The translations under genes and the position numbers were made by a program. The notes beneath the pieces are model-generated. The model ran no database searches. It was not told where the DNA came from and saw only the letters and a program-made list of their open reading frames with translations. This document shows positions 20,823 to 32,300 of a stretch of 64,000 bases of DNA, in pieces. The stretch lies in contig MU271149.1 in NCBI GenBank assembly GCA_021432605.1, positions 620,001 to 684,000 on the forward strand, given 5' to 3'. Source of the DNA: Coniochaeta sp. PMI_546 (Eukaryota > Ascomycota > Sordariomycetes > Coniochaetales > Coniochaetaceae). Numbering within the stretch: the stretch's first letter is position 1; each line of letters opens with the position of its first letter.

Positions 20823-23292
20823 TGCCCGCCATCGGGATGCCGAACCACAATCCTCGCCATGCTCAGGTCGTGGTTACCTTGGCGACTGCAAGCTACCTCT
20901 TGGGTCATCGGGGTGAAGTAATTCTTGTCTAGGTAATCCCCCATTGCTGCGCCTAACTGAGACTGAACCATTCAGGTGAAAATACGCACTGATTCGCGGC
21001 CATGCGAGGACCAAGACCAGGAAGTGATAAAACCTGTGGTGCTTCTATCACCCCACGAAGACTGGTCAAAAGACGATGCTTTGGACGCGATCACATCATT
21101 TGACATTGACGATGTCTTCTCCGACGACTTCTTGTCCGACACTGTGCTTATTCAGACTACCAGCTCGGCGGAAGCTTCCAAGATACAGTGGACGGACCTG
21201 CGCCTGTGCCGAGGAGAAAGCGAATGGAGCCCTAGGCATGTGGTTGAGATCGAGAACACAGAGAAGTTACCCCAAGGTCCATACTTTCTAAAGGGGGGAA
21301 ACTTGGTTGTACAAGCTTGGAAACTCTATCCAGACACCCAAGATGCATTTGCTACGACATTCGTGCCCGTGTGGGGTTCGCCGGGCAGGTAAGTCACCTA
21401 CACAAATATTCTCATCCACGAAATAGCCCATTTAATGATTTGGGTATTCAGGTTTCAAGCCCTGGAGCATATGAGTTAGGATGGCCTCTGGCGCTACGTT
21501 GCCGCCCCGAGTCGCTTATATGCTACCGTCACTGCAGATAAGCCGCTCGCTGGAAAGAGAATCAGCGTCAAAGACAACTTCAAGGTCGCTGGTATCAAGA
21601 CAACACAAAGCAATCGCGCTTTCGTGGAAACTTATGGCCCAGAGCAAGAAACCGCCAGGTTCCTGGAGCGCCTGGTTGACTTGGGCGCTATCCTAGTTGG
21701 CAAGACCAAGATGTGCGCTTTTGCTTCGTCCGAAGAGGCTACCGATCAATGGATTGGCTTTCATGCCCCATTCAACCCTCGTGCTGATGGATATCAGAGC
21801 CCCTCAGGCAGCACTACTGGGGGAGCCGCGGCTCTGGCGGCTGATAGCTGGCTAGATTTTTCAGTGGAAACGGACAGTGAGTTAGCACAGCCTTGTTATT
21901 TCTTCGCTAATTCGTTTCAAGCAACGGGAAGCATCCGCTGGCCTGCGGCGTGGAACGGTCTGTTTGGAATGAGAATATCGTGGGGGGCAGATGCGCTTCA
22001 AGGCGTTTACCCCAGTTGCAAGTGAGTTTCATGACGATCCAGTTCTTGCTTTTACTTCTTGTGATCCTGACGGCATCGAGGGTAATGGACACAATTGGCC
22101 TCCTTTCTCGAGACGCTTCTCAACTACAAGGACTGGTCAAAACTTCACTTCCGTCCCTGAAACACGACGTCCCTGTACGTGCAATACCTTTGCGGTCTGT
22201 GTGATTACACGCGTCCAGAGTGCGGAATACTGATTGTTCCAGCTACCTAACCGGATTCTGTATCCTACCGACTTCTTTCCCCATTCGAATACGGACCAGC
22301 AAGCTGTCGTGGAAGGATTTGTCCAGCAATTTGAAAACTTCCTCTGTCTAGAAAGAACGAACATGAGCATTGCAGAAAGGTGGGCTCAGTGCCCACCTGA
22401 TGAAGCTTCAGGCAAAGACATTCGCGAGTACCTCAACAAGGTAGGACATCTTGCTAGACATATACACACAAGATTGACGTTAACGTAGACGTTAGACGGC
22501 GTACTACCCCTTCTACTACGACGGGTACAACGAATTCTCACAGTTTCGAAAGGATCACGAGGACAAGTTCGGGAAGCCCGCTTATGTCGGACCATATATG
22601 CGGTGGAAATGGTATGGTAACGTCAGCAGCATTAATCTCTTTGCTAACGTCGTGTAGGGATCGAGGTGCTAAAGTTACCCTTGAACAAAAAGAGCAATCT
22701 CTGCAAGAGTTGAAGGTGTACCGACGATGATTTCAAGACAACATCATGCGAGCTGACTGTGATGGCTGTTCCGACGCCGTCTTGATCTTGCCTTGTGGTA
22801 GCGGGGAGCCTAAATATCGGGACCTGCCAAACTCGTGAGTCCATCCGCTCCGACAGATGTCGAGACCCAGACTGTTCCTCTGACGTGTTTAAGTGCCCCT
22901 GGCGTGGTGCCGGCGTTCAGCCCGAATTACATTGGTCCATGATCGGTCTTCCGCAAATTGTCCTTCCAAGTAGGAAGAACGAATCACCAACCAAAAGTTT
23001 CCTTGAAGCATGACAACTAATGACTGTCGCAGTTGGCCAAGTGCCTTTTGAGTCGCGAATCAGCAAAAGAACCGAGTATCTTCCGATTGTTGCTTCTATG
23101 GCAGGGGCGCCGGGTAAGTGCAGTCGCAAATTATCGTGTCATCCAATACACTAACAGCTAGAAGGCAGCGATCACCTGCTCCTTAACTTAGCCAAGGAAG
23201 TGTTAATCAGTGCAGGGCTTCCCACGGCTGTAGAGACGGGAAGGTTTATGTTCAAGGGTCAGGCTGGGCGTTCGCTCCATCGTAAACGTTGA
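20810..23292 (+). pseudogene. Arp1-like amidase pseudogene, 11 exons
   Basis: The exons follow one another with good splice sites: 20810..20917, 20976..21388, 21452..21876, 21922..22021, 22081..22174, 22243..22440, 22496..22611, 22658..22834, 22894..22969, 23033..23113 and 23165..23292. The product has a scytalone-dehydratase-Arp1-like N-terminal domain and an amidase-signature domain. Motifs include the catalytic Lys in KRISVKDNFKVAG, the Ser loop YQSPSGSTTGGAAALAA, DTTGSIRWPAAWNGLFGMR, ILYPTDFFPHSN, AYYPFYYDGY, YVGPYMRWKW, VLILPCGSGEPKYRDLPNS and RTEYLPIVASMAGAPGSDH. The frame is broken three times: TAG at 21477-21479, TGA at 22728-22730 (where relatives have Trp in YRRWF) and a one-base loss near 22938 in IGP-MIGLPQ. 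Conserved splice sites suggest recent death, unless these are sequencing errors. Confidence 0.75.
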
Positions 23293-23456
23293 TGGCAAAC
23301 GTGGTACTGGACTTTGATCGTTTTACACCGGTTACTTCATAATAAGGATCAACAACTCTCCTAAACGATGCGCTTGATGATGTACGGCCATTTTGTGCTT
23401 CTTGAACCTATCCGTCACGTGGCGAAAGGGGCATTGATAAAGACCGCGCATCCTAA

Positions 23457-23790
23457 AGGCGCTGGATGAGGATAATGAGGATGCTACGTTGCTTAATTCG
23501 AGCAGGTAGGCCAACGCTAGGGGGACCCCGAGTGCCAAGTGGTGATGAGTAGGATGACGATCAATATTGGAGTATACGCTTAGTAGTTTAGTAACTACAT
23601 ATACAATCATAAAAGATACCATTCTCTGCTATTGACACTTATGAATGAGGAGGATGGCATTGGGATGAAGTTTCCAGCAGCTTTATAAGTGTTTCTGGTT
23701 CAAATGCTACAACGTCTTGGCGGCTTAACAAGTTAATATCAGAAACTACGCACCCGACCTCGCCATATATTTATTTGATTTCCATATTCT
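23457..23790 (+). repeat. Direct repeat copy B: decayed duplicate of the Erd2 3' end
   Basis: From aaggcgctggatgaggat at 23457 the sequence follows the Erd2 tail codons at 18315 with many substitutions (gatgctacgttgcttaattc against gatggtacgttgcctagttc), past the point matching the stop codon, and into the flank (atgaatgaggaggatggcat at 23640 resembles 18498 onward). It no longer encodes the tail. Many differences are transitions, as expected of ageing or mild RIP, but this was judged by eye. Confidence 0.7.
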
Positions 23791-24259
23791 TCTATGCACG
23801 ACCGTACATAATATATATTTAAAATCTCTGAAAATTCATGCTGTTTCACGGGGCCTTCATGAGGCCGTATTTGACCTTCATCCTGGACTTAAAGGGAACT
23901 TTCCGGTCAGGAAGTGGCAGCTCAAAGTTTCTTACGTCGGACAGATAGTCCTCATGGAGCTACGAGCTATTATGGTCAACATCTTCCACCACTCAGCAAA
24001 ATCAGTACTGCTTCTGTCCCGTTGTCCTTCGCTAAAAATATGACTGGACAGGCTTAGGGACGTGATTACTCTCCTATAAAGTCAGCCAGTCTAGATTGTT
24101 TAGAAACGGACTCTTCTAGGTAGGATGTCCTTTATTTAGTCTAAGGGACTGGAATGCCCTTGCTTCCCTTGCAGTTTTCTTTCTTGTTGGGCTTCGAGAG
24201 TTAATAAGTGATCTCAAAGGGTTAGATTTAGAAGTGGTGCCTATCGCCCCCTGAATGCC
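23791..24259. other. Intergenic between repeat copy B and the esterase gene
   Basis: About 470 A/T-rich bases with no supported feature; it should contain the 3' UTR of the carboxylesterase gene. Confidence 0.5.
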
Positions 24260-26097
24260 TTAGAAATATGGCGTAGAAGCCGTGAACAGCGGAGCATACT
24301 GCGAGCACCTCGAGTCTATTACGCTCGTGGATATGATCTGGATGCCAGAGCTTCCACCACAGCCCAAGCAGGCAAGCTGGTCGCCCGTCCCGTCTAATGC
24401 CCTCCATCCGGGACCAGCCATCGGGTCCTTGGCGAAGTTCGCCCACGCAGTCTGTATGAAAGCACTCAACGCTATCTCCTGGTCCGTCGCGTTCTCGGTA
24501 GGGTACGAGCCCCAAACCACCGGCAGTTCTGCCCCGTGGAAGGCGCCTAGAGTCGGGTAGCCTTCGGGCTGAACATTTAGAATAGTCGCATTATAGTAGT
24601 ATCGCCAAGTCGGAATCTTGTCCTGGATCGAGGCCTCTGTCACGATCCTACACGGCTGAATAGACCAGACAACTGTCAGCAATGACACGGGTTGGGCAGG
24701 ACGAGATGAGCTCCAATATAGCAAAGGGTTGCCTTACACATTGATACACCACCTCGGTGTATAGCTGGGCCCCGGCTTCGAACAGGTTAAACCAAGGGAA
24801 ACTGCCCTGGATCTCATCGATCAGTGGTTTGATTGCGCCTACCATCGCGGCACTCCCCGTTACCGCGTACAAAAACTGCTCCAATTCAGTTTCTGTGATC
24901 GACGAGAAGTTGGTGATCCCATATTGTGGCCCTAGATTCATGCCTTCCTGGCCATTGCTGCCGACCAGGAGCGGTACCTTGGCGACGCTACCAGCTCGCC
25001 TGGCCTCTGTCAACGGGGTAGCCCGCTGCGTGACGTTGTCGTTTACCGGGCCGAAGTCCAAACTGGCCGAGTTGAGGAGGTTTCTGATGGTGAGCGCGTC
25101 CGCTCTCTGAACACACGCAAACTCGGCGTCGCTTGCCGCGTCCGCGCTCGAAGACGTGCAGTTCAGGGCAGACACGAGAGTGCTCCAAGCCGCTGGCCCG
25201 CCGTCTCTTGGGAAGGCGCTCACCGTCGCCTGGCCGCTCTGGAGGATGGCGGCGCGGAAGGGCGGTGCGTCGTCCAGCATCGTGGTCAGCAGCCGGTCTA
25301 CGGATGACGCCCCGGAAGACTCGCCGAAGATGGTTACCTTACGGGGGTCGCCGCCGAATGCCGCAATGTTCTCCTGCACCCAGGCCAGGGCAAGGCGCTG
25401 GTCCCAGAAGCCGACGTTGCGGGACTCTAGCGGGAGGTTAGGGGCATTGGAGAAGCCAAACGCTGTGAGGTAGATGTCAGCAGTGCTGCCCTCTGGGTCC
25501 CCTCGATCATAAAACGAAGAGCGAAAATGGCGGATGAGTGAGATCAATGCGATATACCATTGAGACGATAGTTAAATGTTACTACCACAACATCCTGGTT
25601 CGCAGCGATACTCGAGCCGTCAAAGGCTGAGCTAGTGCCGGATGTCAGATCACCGCCGTGGATCCAGAACATGACTGCCTTGCCGCCCTTGCAGCCAGCT
25701 GGAGCGTAGACGTTCAAGTACAAGCAGTCTTCGCTTTCATCAGCGACTTGTTCGGCGGTCTCGTGAGCTTCTCAGGTCAGTGAATGGTGCCCGGGAATGC
25801 TTGCTTTTGGGGCCCTGTTAACCAACCGTAGTTTTGCTGGTAGCAGAGATGAGGAGGCTGAGTGGCATTCACGGGTCCGTCGTACTTGACAAGACGCTCA
25901 GCTGGCATAAAGCGCCTCGGGGGTGTGACTGCGTACGGAATGCTGAGGAACTTGTTCACCGTAGCTGTAGACGATGGCAGGACCGTGGTGGTGCCGATGA
26001 GCAGGCCGGGACGAACAACTGCTGTTGGCACATGGCTCGTTGCAGCAGCCACTGAACATAGCAGTGCCCCCAAGACCACTGATTTCTTGTCAAACAT
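24260..26097 (-). CDS. Secreted type-B carboxylesterase (COesterase family)
   Basis: Model: complement(join(24260..24655,24738..25462,25558..25767,25827..26097)), 533 aa, all junctions in frame. A signal peptide is present ([21 protein letters not shown]). Motifs in order: [18 protein letters not shown], the [12 protein letters not shown] hallmark, the oxyanion-hole segment [22 protein letters not shown], the nucleophile elbow [17 protein letters not shown], the acid region GSNGQEGM, and the catalytic His in [13 protein letters not shown]. Length is normal for fungal extracellular esterases (530-570). The elbow reads GESSG where GESAG is usual, which still provides the Ser. It is the only intact gene next to the relic island and may have belonged to the same catabolic or secondary-metabolism neighbourhood; that link is inference. 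Confidence 0.88.
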
Positions 26098-28762
26098 GTC
26101 GAATTAGAACGTGAACAGACAACCTTAGATGTCTAGCTTGTCTACCTTGCTCCAGGGGGCATCATGGTGCTTCCAGCTCCAAAACCCGCAGCAATGCCGC
26201 AGTATTTATGGTCCATTGCGGAAGGTTGGAGATATGCGAACCTCAGTTTGCAGCTCCAGCCATCTCGCGTCGCAATACATGGTCGAGAGAGACCTTCAGG
26301 GTTGATGGTCAGTCGTCGGCGATTTTTCGCCTCATGGAGCCTAGTTGGGTTTAGCCTGCTGCAAACTCATGCAGCAATCCTCTCATTAGGCGGCTTAGTA
26401 CGGTACAGAACCTCGCCTGGCCGTCCCCTGGTTGGTGGTGAATCTAAGGGTTTCTTTCCAGAATCGCTGCGCTGTATCCTCTTCTGTGGGACCCAGGACG
26501 GACTTGTAGGTCGATGTGAGGCCACTCTCCAAGATGTGCCTTTACGAAACCGACTCAACCTAGTGCTTCAAAGCCTGTCAAACATATGACCAATTCTCAG
26601 GTGCCACGGACCGTGGGCCCGGGATTCCGCTGTCTATGAATCCTTCGGAGCCAAGGATCCAACGAATTTCAGAGGTGACACTTAGTGCAGCAAGCTAGAA
26701 GGAGCCGCCACCAGCGAGGCGTAGATATTTACGTGCCGATGGGTGAGACTGGAATATAGTCACTCAAGACGCAAAGGGACTATTTCTTCTCTTTCGACAA
26801 GGAGATCTGACTCAGGCCCGGCGTACAGCATCTCCTCCAAGTATCGAGAATTGGTTTCGCATGGCCAAACGTCTTCGAGATGTCTACTCTACGATTCTAA
26901 AGGAGACTTTCGTCGGAGAAGAAGCTGTCTAGACACCGAGAGTATAGACACGTCGGTGCTCGACCGCGCAGTGTCACTGGAGCTGACGTAAAAACATGTA
27001 GATGGCGGTTAGCCCTCAGGCTAGAGTACGCTGTAGACTCGCCGATGACCAGAGCAGTGTGCTCCTTTTCCACAGCTGGGCCACCCTCTTCGAAGTCTGC
27101 CTGAATCTCTTCATCAGCATCGTCGGTTCGTGCTTGTGTAGTCCCAAAGGGTTTCTGAGTTTCAATAAATATGATGCTAGATATAAGTCAACATCACCCT
27201 GCATGCGGTAAGAAAGGACCTATTTACAGCTTCAGAAACAGGAGCGCAAGTTACAGATCGCCTAAGAGCCCTTGTTGACAGTGCGATTCATAATTGGCAA
27301 GCTTCTCCTGGAAAGCATGCCGGAGACATATACGAAGATTGGGACAGTATGCTCCGAAAAGAGATGCTGAATCTGCGCGATCTTCCCGTCCAACCGCCTG
27401 AGGCCAGTGTCAGAGGCTTTATGTTGTCGCGGACAGTAGTGATCAGCGTCTCCGCGTCGCTGGCGCTCCTGATAATCCCTTCCAAGAGCCCTTATAGGAG
27501 TAAGGGATGCTGGTGAGATACATGCCAGAAGGGCATCACTCCGTGTCGTTTTGTCTTGGGAAGTATGTTTCTGAGGTTTCGTGAAGCTGATAGACTCGAA
27601 AAACTAATATGCATGCTTCGCGAAGCTCATGGTGACACGGATGATTCACTAAGCACACTCTCCCAGTCATCAACTCATCTAGAGACAAGGTCATTATATC
27701 TCAACATCATAAATACGAAGAGAGCAATAAAAACCAAGGTACGCCCAAAAGAGCTTATAGCATAATGTGACATGGGTATATTCCCATCATCACTTGCGTA
27801 CACATAAGGCAGGGGTAGCATGAGATTGCATTCTAGAAGCTTTGCAGCATCGCCTCGTGGATTGCATTCCCTGCGATGCCATCCAGGGTTCATTGGGTAC
27901 CAACAATTCATGCATGCATAGGCGGATGTCGGACCGCTCTCCTCGCCTTTCTCAACTGTGCTTTGGTCTGCCATGCTACCAAGAAATCCAAGCATCTCAG
28001 GCTTCTTTACCCGGCTTCGAAGGATTCAACCGGTAGCCGATCCAAGGACTGATCCACGCAAATCAAGCACGATCATGCTAAGGATGCAATCACGCGTCTG
28101 GTCTCCGAAGGGTCCGCAACGAAGGTCGTAGAGACTAAGTTGTGCTTGAAAAGGCTCGGTGACGTTGTTAAACACGCACTGGACGTAAGCTGCGTCACTT
28201 GTCACCTGCTTGAACGCAAGATTTAACTTTCTATCTCTGCGCTGTCCAACTACTACTACCACGAGAACCTCATCATGGAATGGCAAGTCTGATCTCAGGC
28301 TCGGTGGCAAGCCGCAGGAAGCTTCCCCGGACGGCTCCCTGTGGCTGTGACAGCGTTACACAGGTGCCATATAACCCACCCCTTGCTACTTCAAACTCAA
28401 TCCACGTGGCTAACCGGCCCAAACAAGACACAAGACTCGCAGTGTTACCACATCATCGGCTGTATGAAACCCGAATTCGGCTTTCTTGCCATGCGTTTCC
28501 CACTTCCCGGGTCTGGGTTGGTATAAGCTGCATTTCCCCCTTCTGCATTTCGTTTCGTCACGTCCTGCCTACCCTGGCCTCGAAAGTCTATCTAGACCTG
28601 CTTCCTGGTTCTCATTTATACTCCGTCGAATTTCTACCAGACACAGAACTTCCACAGCTTAAGTCGGGCTGCTGGGTATCATATATATCACAATTGCTGA
28701 AACTCTGTCGGAGAGCTCTAAAGATATATAATCTAGTAGCAAAAATGCAGAGATGAGACTAG
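26098..28762. other. Gene-poor 2.7 kb region with coding-like fragments
   Basis: No complete gene is supported. The most protein-like stretch is on the plus strand at about 27260-27515 (RALVDSAIHNWQAS, then YEDWDSMLRKEMLNLRDLP and SRTVVISVSASLALLIIP); it has no ATG-led frame and I cannot name its family. The last 400 bases should hold the promoter of the gene starting at 28763. Confidence 0.45.
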
Positions 28763-29981
28763 ATGGACGACGCGCATTCGCAGGCCGAGAGCCACAACCT
28801 GAAGTTTATCATTCCGAGGGTGAGTCGACAGGCTCAACCAGGCCTCGAAGTAACCCGTTACGCTGAGGACGACGTGACATCCCCGCAAGTCGTTCAGGAG
28901 TCTTCGGATCTCACCTCAAACTCTTCTGCTGCGTCACCGTTCCTATCATCTCAGGGCTCGCAATACCGTCAGCACACAAGAGGAATTAGTGCTTCACCCA
29001 ACAACCTTCCACAGAGAGCAGACTCCGCGGCGTCGCAGTCTCGTTCTCCTGTGTCAAGGTCACCGGGATCGAGGGACAGCCAGGCCCCGATCGCACTCGG
29101 GGATGACTCTTCTCAGCCGGAGGTCGCAATCAAGCGGCATATACAAGACTTCAAATTTGAAGAACCACCGCCGTTGCAGCAGAGTAGGAAGAAGCTTATC
29201 TTGGGACTACCAGTGCTACGGTTCTGGATTCTGGTAGCCGCGCTAGTCGTTGTACTGGCCATTGGCCTCGCTGTTGGGCTTGCTGTTGAGCTGAGTAACT
29301 CGTACGTATCGCCGTCCTACAGCGTAGGAATCCATCCTAGCCATCTGCTCACCCAGATATAGGAAGCAAGGAGTGCACTCAAAAACATCTCCGACCGCCA
29401 ACAGTACAGGCTATGCAACTCCAACAGACCAAGGCACCCAAGGCCTATCCTCACCAGCACCAGTAAACGACTATTGTCCCAGCCAAAATGGCAGCGTTGT
29501 CACCCCCTACGACGCCTCCGGAAGCATCGTAAGCCTCCTTCCCTTGCCTATTCCCCCTTATCATCCCCCTTTAACCCCTTTCCAGATCCGCTTCAACAAC
29601 GAATCCCCCCAATCCTTCACCCTCCTCTGCAACACCTACTACCCCGCCAAAGCCGGCACCAACGACCGCGTGCGCGACATCCTCGTCGTCTTCACCCCGG
29701 ATCTATACGCGTGCATGCAGCTCTGCGCCCAATACAACGCCGGGTACAGCGACGCGGTAGGCGACGACGTCTCCGTCGGAGGCGGGATATGCGTCTCCGC
29801 GGCGCTGGAAAAGGTTCCGGGCGGGTTCTGTCACTTGCAGAACGCCACGGGAGTCAACGATACGTCTGCTGCCGGGGAAGGAAGGGAGGATACGGTTGAC
29901 ACGGCTCTGCTGCTTGGCAACTGGAGTTTGTTGGATTCGGGGGACTTGACAGCTGTTTTTGGAGGTAGTTTAGATGGCTGA
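28763..29981 (+). CDS. Single-pass surface protein with Apple/PAN-like ectodomain
   Basis: Model: join(28763..29301,29363..29528,29586..29981), 366 aa. The first intron restores SNS-KQGVHSKTSP. The second, 57 nt with donor GTAAGC and acceptor TTCCAG, is a multiple of three and stop-free but encodes a Leu/Pro-rich string best removed, giving GSI-IRFNNESP. The protein has a disordered Ser-rich cytosolic N terminus (1-145), one membrane helix (about 152-177, FWILVAALVVVLAIGLAVGLAV), a short Ser/Thr stalk, and an ectodomain with Cys in YCPSQNG, TLLCNTYYP, LYACMQLCAQYN, GGICVSA and GGFCHLQN. That cysteine pattern matches fungal Apple/PAN-type modules for protein or sugar binding. There is no signal peptide, so it is a type II-like protein. 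No function can be assigned. Confidence 0.75.
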
Positions 29982-30506
29982 GGGAATAGTTTTAGGGCAT
30001 CCCGAAACTGGTATTTAGGGAAAGGCTTTGGGACATGGAAAATGGGAATTGGGGGACTGGAAAACGGGAATGGTTTGCGTTGGCGGCGTTTAGGTGTTCC
30101 TGAGATGGTGTAAGGCAGATGGGGTTACACCACAAGGAACTGGACTACGAATGGTTGAAAACAAAGACCATGGCACACTAGAAGGTCCAATGTCACAGCA
30201 ATGGGGGGAATGACAGCTAAAGGTGGAACACAGAAGGATCCTCCTGGTATCGAACACTCAATGTGCATTCACCTGCTATGGTGTATATACGAGGGTGACC
30301 TGACTTTCATCCCACGTTTCTTTTCGGAAAATGCCCGAAGGAATATGAGAAGAATGAGGTTCCGAGCCCAGAATATATGTACTCGTGGTATCATTGAGGC
30401 GTCATTTACGTGCAAGCGCTGAACCATCCGATGCATGCCCAGTTACCGTCCTTCTATACCCAACCTGATGACATTCACCAGCCCTTCCCCTTCCTCCGGC
30501 GACACC
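29982..30506. other. Intergenic, convergent 3' ends
   Basis: 525 bases between the Apple-like gene (+) and the GH76 gene (-). Starts with a G/A-rich stretch; no gene or repeat is visible. Confidence 0.55.
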
Positions 30507-32300
30507 TTAGTCAGGACTTTGCCTTGATATCTCCCAGAGTGCCCGTAACACCGCCAATCCTCCACCCTGTGACTCCACTGTTCGGCCCCGGCCACGATTG
30601 TTTGGATCCGGGTCCTGATTAGTTGTACGCCTCATATGTCCGCCTAATGGCCTTTGACCGTTTTCCTCGTTGAAGAGGTCCTTGGGAGGAGTAACTCCCG
30701 TGCCAGGTGGTGTCCACAGCGGATCGTCAGGCACGCCCGAGTTCCTGTAGTCTACGGCATTCGCATCGCTCGGCCCGATACCTTCCTGGCTGAGGTCCAG
30801 AGTATCCAAAGTGATATTCAGCAACCCAGCCGTCCACCACATCCCAAACTTCCCATTTGCGTCGCGCGTGAGTAGAGCGGCCACAGAGTTGTGTTTTATC
30901 CAACCGAGATATGCCTGGCACGCGCGAGCATGTTCTTTGCGTATTTCGACAAACAGCTTCTCCTCCAGAACATGTGGGGGAGCAGTGACGAATTCGAGTG
31001 GCGCGCAAAAAGCTGTGAGATGGTGGAAGTAGATCCCCTTGAAGGTGTGGCCGTTCTGCGAGCAGCCACCGCGCACGTCACATACCTCTTCCAGGACACC
31101 GGCTCTACCAATTCCGCGCCACGGCGTTAGTTGACCGGGTTCCAGCTTCGATAGATCATCGATCGGTTTGTTATGCCGTAAGTCGTAGCCTGTGGCGTGT
31201 ATGACATCCTGGATCAGCTTGTGGCCATCCTTGAGATATGACGCGTTCCCCGTCACTTTGAAGAGACCGAGTAGGCCGGATAGAACGACGCCCTGATTGT
31301 AGGTATAGACCATCTCATTGCGAAGATCGCACTTGGTGTTGTTATCGCTCTGGTTGTTGTAGCCGGATATGTGGAAGCCATCCACATATAACCCGTGATC
31401 GTTGGTCATACCAGAGGTTTTGAGCCAAGCATAGGCCTTTATGGCGGCGCGTAGGAATCGGGGATCGTGAGCTTTCCATTCATTGGTGTTGATATTGTGT
31501 GCGTTAGCGACACCACCAACGGAAGCGTCGCCGTAAGGAGAGGAGTTAGTATCCCCAGGAAAGTGAAGGTACATGGCTATCGAGGCCGAGATGAACAACT
31601 CGTTAGTGATTGCGTTCTTGTACGGCTCCAGCCGTGGATTCCACGTCATGCCGCCCCCGCAGAGCCTGTCGTCCCAGCCTTTAGCAGCCAGCTCCCAGAA
31701 GATCCTTGCCCTGTGGGCGAACGCTGGAATCCAAATGTTCCCGTGCCAGGTCTGATTTCGCAGGAGAGTTGGTAATTCCTGGGTTGGGCCCAGACTGACT
31801 CCTTCTCGTGCAGAGCGGTAGTGCAAGGCGGTGTGAAGCTCAATGAACTGGGTCGTATCGAGCCAGCCCAAGACGACCCAGAGCATGTCGTCGAAGGCCT
31901 CGTTACGGATCGCGAAGGCGTCTTGGCCGAAGTAGTAACCGACTAACTGGGAGAAGTAGAGAGTAACAAGGTTTTCCTTGACCCTGTAATCCTCCTCATC
32001 CTGCTCGAGACGGATGAGCTCCAAGCCCTGCGATATCGACTCTAGAGCACCGGAAACGTGTGAACCCATCACAGCGGCAGTCCAGTCAATGGCAGTGGGC
32101 CACATTCCAAGCCATGGTTGGAAGTAGGCAACTTGCATGACTTTGAGAGCCTCGAGAGCATCTTCGAGGACCCGCAAGTCCGGACTTGCTGACAATGTTA
32201 CATCGTCACTGTGTAACGTCTCGAGGTCGACAAACGACACCCTGGAGGCGGCACAAACTGAGGTGCTCAGCACGCCCACCACGAGATATCTGAGCAACAT
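30507..32300 (-). CDS. Glycoside hydrolase family 76 protein (alpha-1,6-mannanase-like)
   Basis: A single exon. The frame opens at 32366, but the ATG at 32300 gives a clean signal peptide (MLLRYLVVGVLSTSVCAAS) and a 597-aa product, so I prefer it. The sequence fits the alpha/alpha-barrel GH76 family: QPWLGMWPTAIDWTAAV near the N terminus, the catalytic Asp pair in EAFDDMLWVVLGWL, AHRARIFWELAAKGWDD, GGGMTWNP, KNAITNELFISASIAMYLHFP, VYTYNQGVVLSGLLGLF and FKGIYFHHLTAFC. Related fungal enzymes (Dfg5/Dcw1 and secreted mannanases) act on alpha-1,6-mannan or transfer GPI proteins to the wall. The C terminus has no GPI hydrophobic tail, so a secreted mannan hydrolase is likelier than a Dfg5-type transglycosidase. 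Confidence 0.9.
   Translation of the reverse strand: MLLRYLVVGVLSTSVCAASRVSFVDLETLHSDDVTLSASPDLRVLEDALEALKVMQVAYFQPWLGMWPTAIDWTAAVMGSHVSGALESISQGLELIRLEQDEEDYRVKENLVTLYFSQLVGYYFGQDAFAIRNEAFDDMLWVVLGWLDTTQFIELHTALHYRSAREGVSLGPTQELPTLLRNQTWHGNIWIPAFAHRARIFWELAAKGWDDRLCGGGMTWNPRLEPYKNAITNELFISASIAMYLHFPGDTNSSPYGDASVGGVANAHNINTNEWKAHDPRFLRAAIKAYAWLKTSGMTNDHGLYVDGFHISGYNNQSDNNTKCDLRNEMVYTYNQGVVLSGLLGLFKVTGNASYLKDGHKLIQDVIHATGYDLRHNKPIDDLSKLEPGQLTPWRGIGRAGVLEEVCDVRGGCSQNGHTFKGIYFHHLTAFCAPLEFVTAPPHVLEEKLFVEIRKEHARACQAYLGWIKHNSVAALLTRDANGKFGMWWTAGLLNITLDTLDLSQEGIGPSDANAVDYRNSGVPDDPLWTPPGTGVTPPKDLFNEENGQRPLGGHMRRTTNQDPDPNNRGRGRTVESQGGGLAVLRALWEISRQSPD

Noticed and set aside
26164-26589. 141-codon plus-strand frame upstream of the esterase
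   Set aside because: No domain, no splice support, composition like random sequence.
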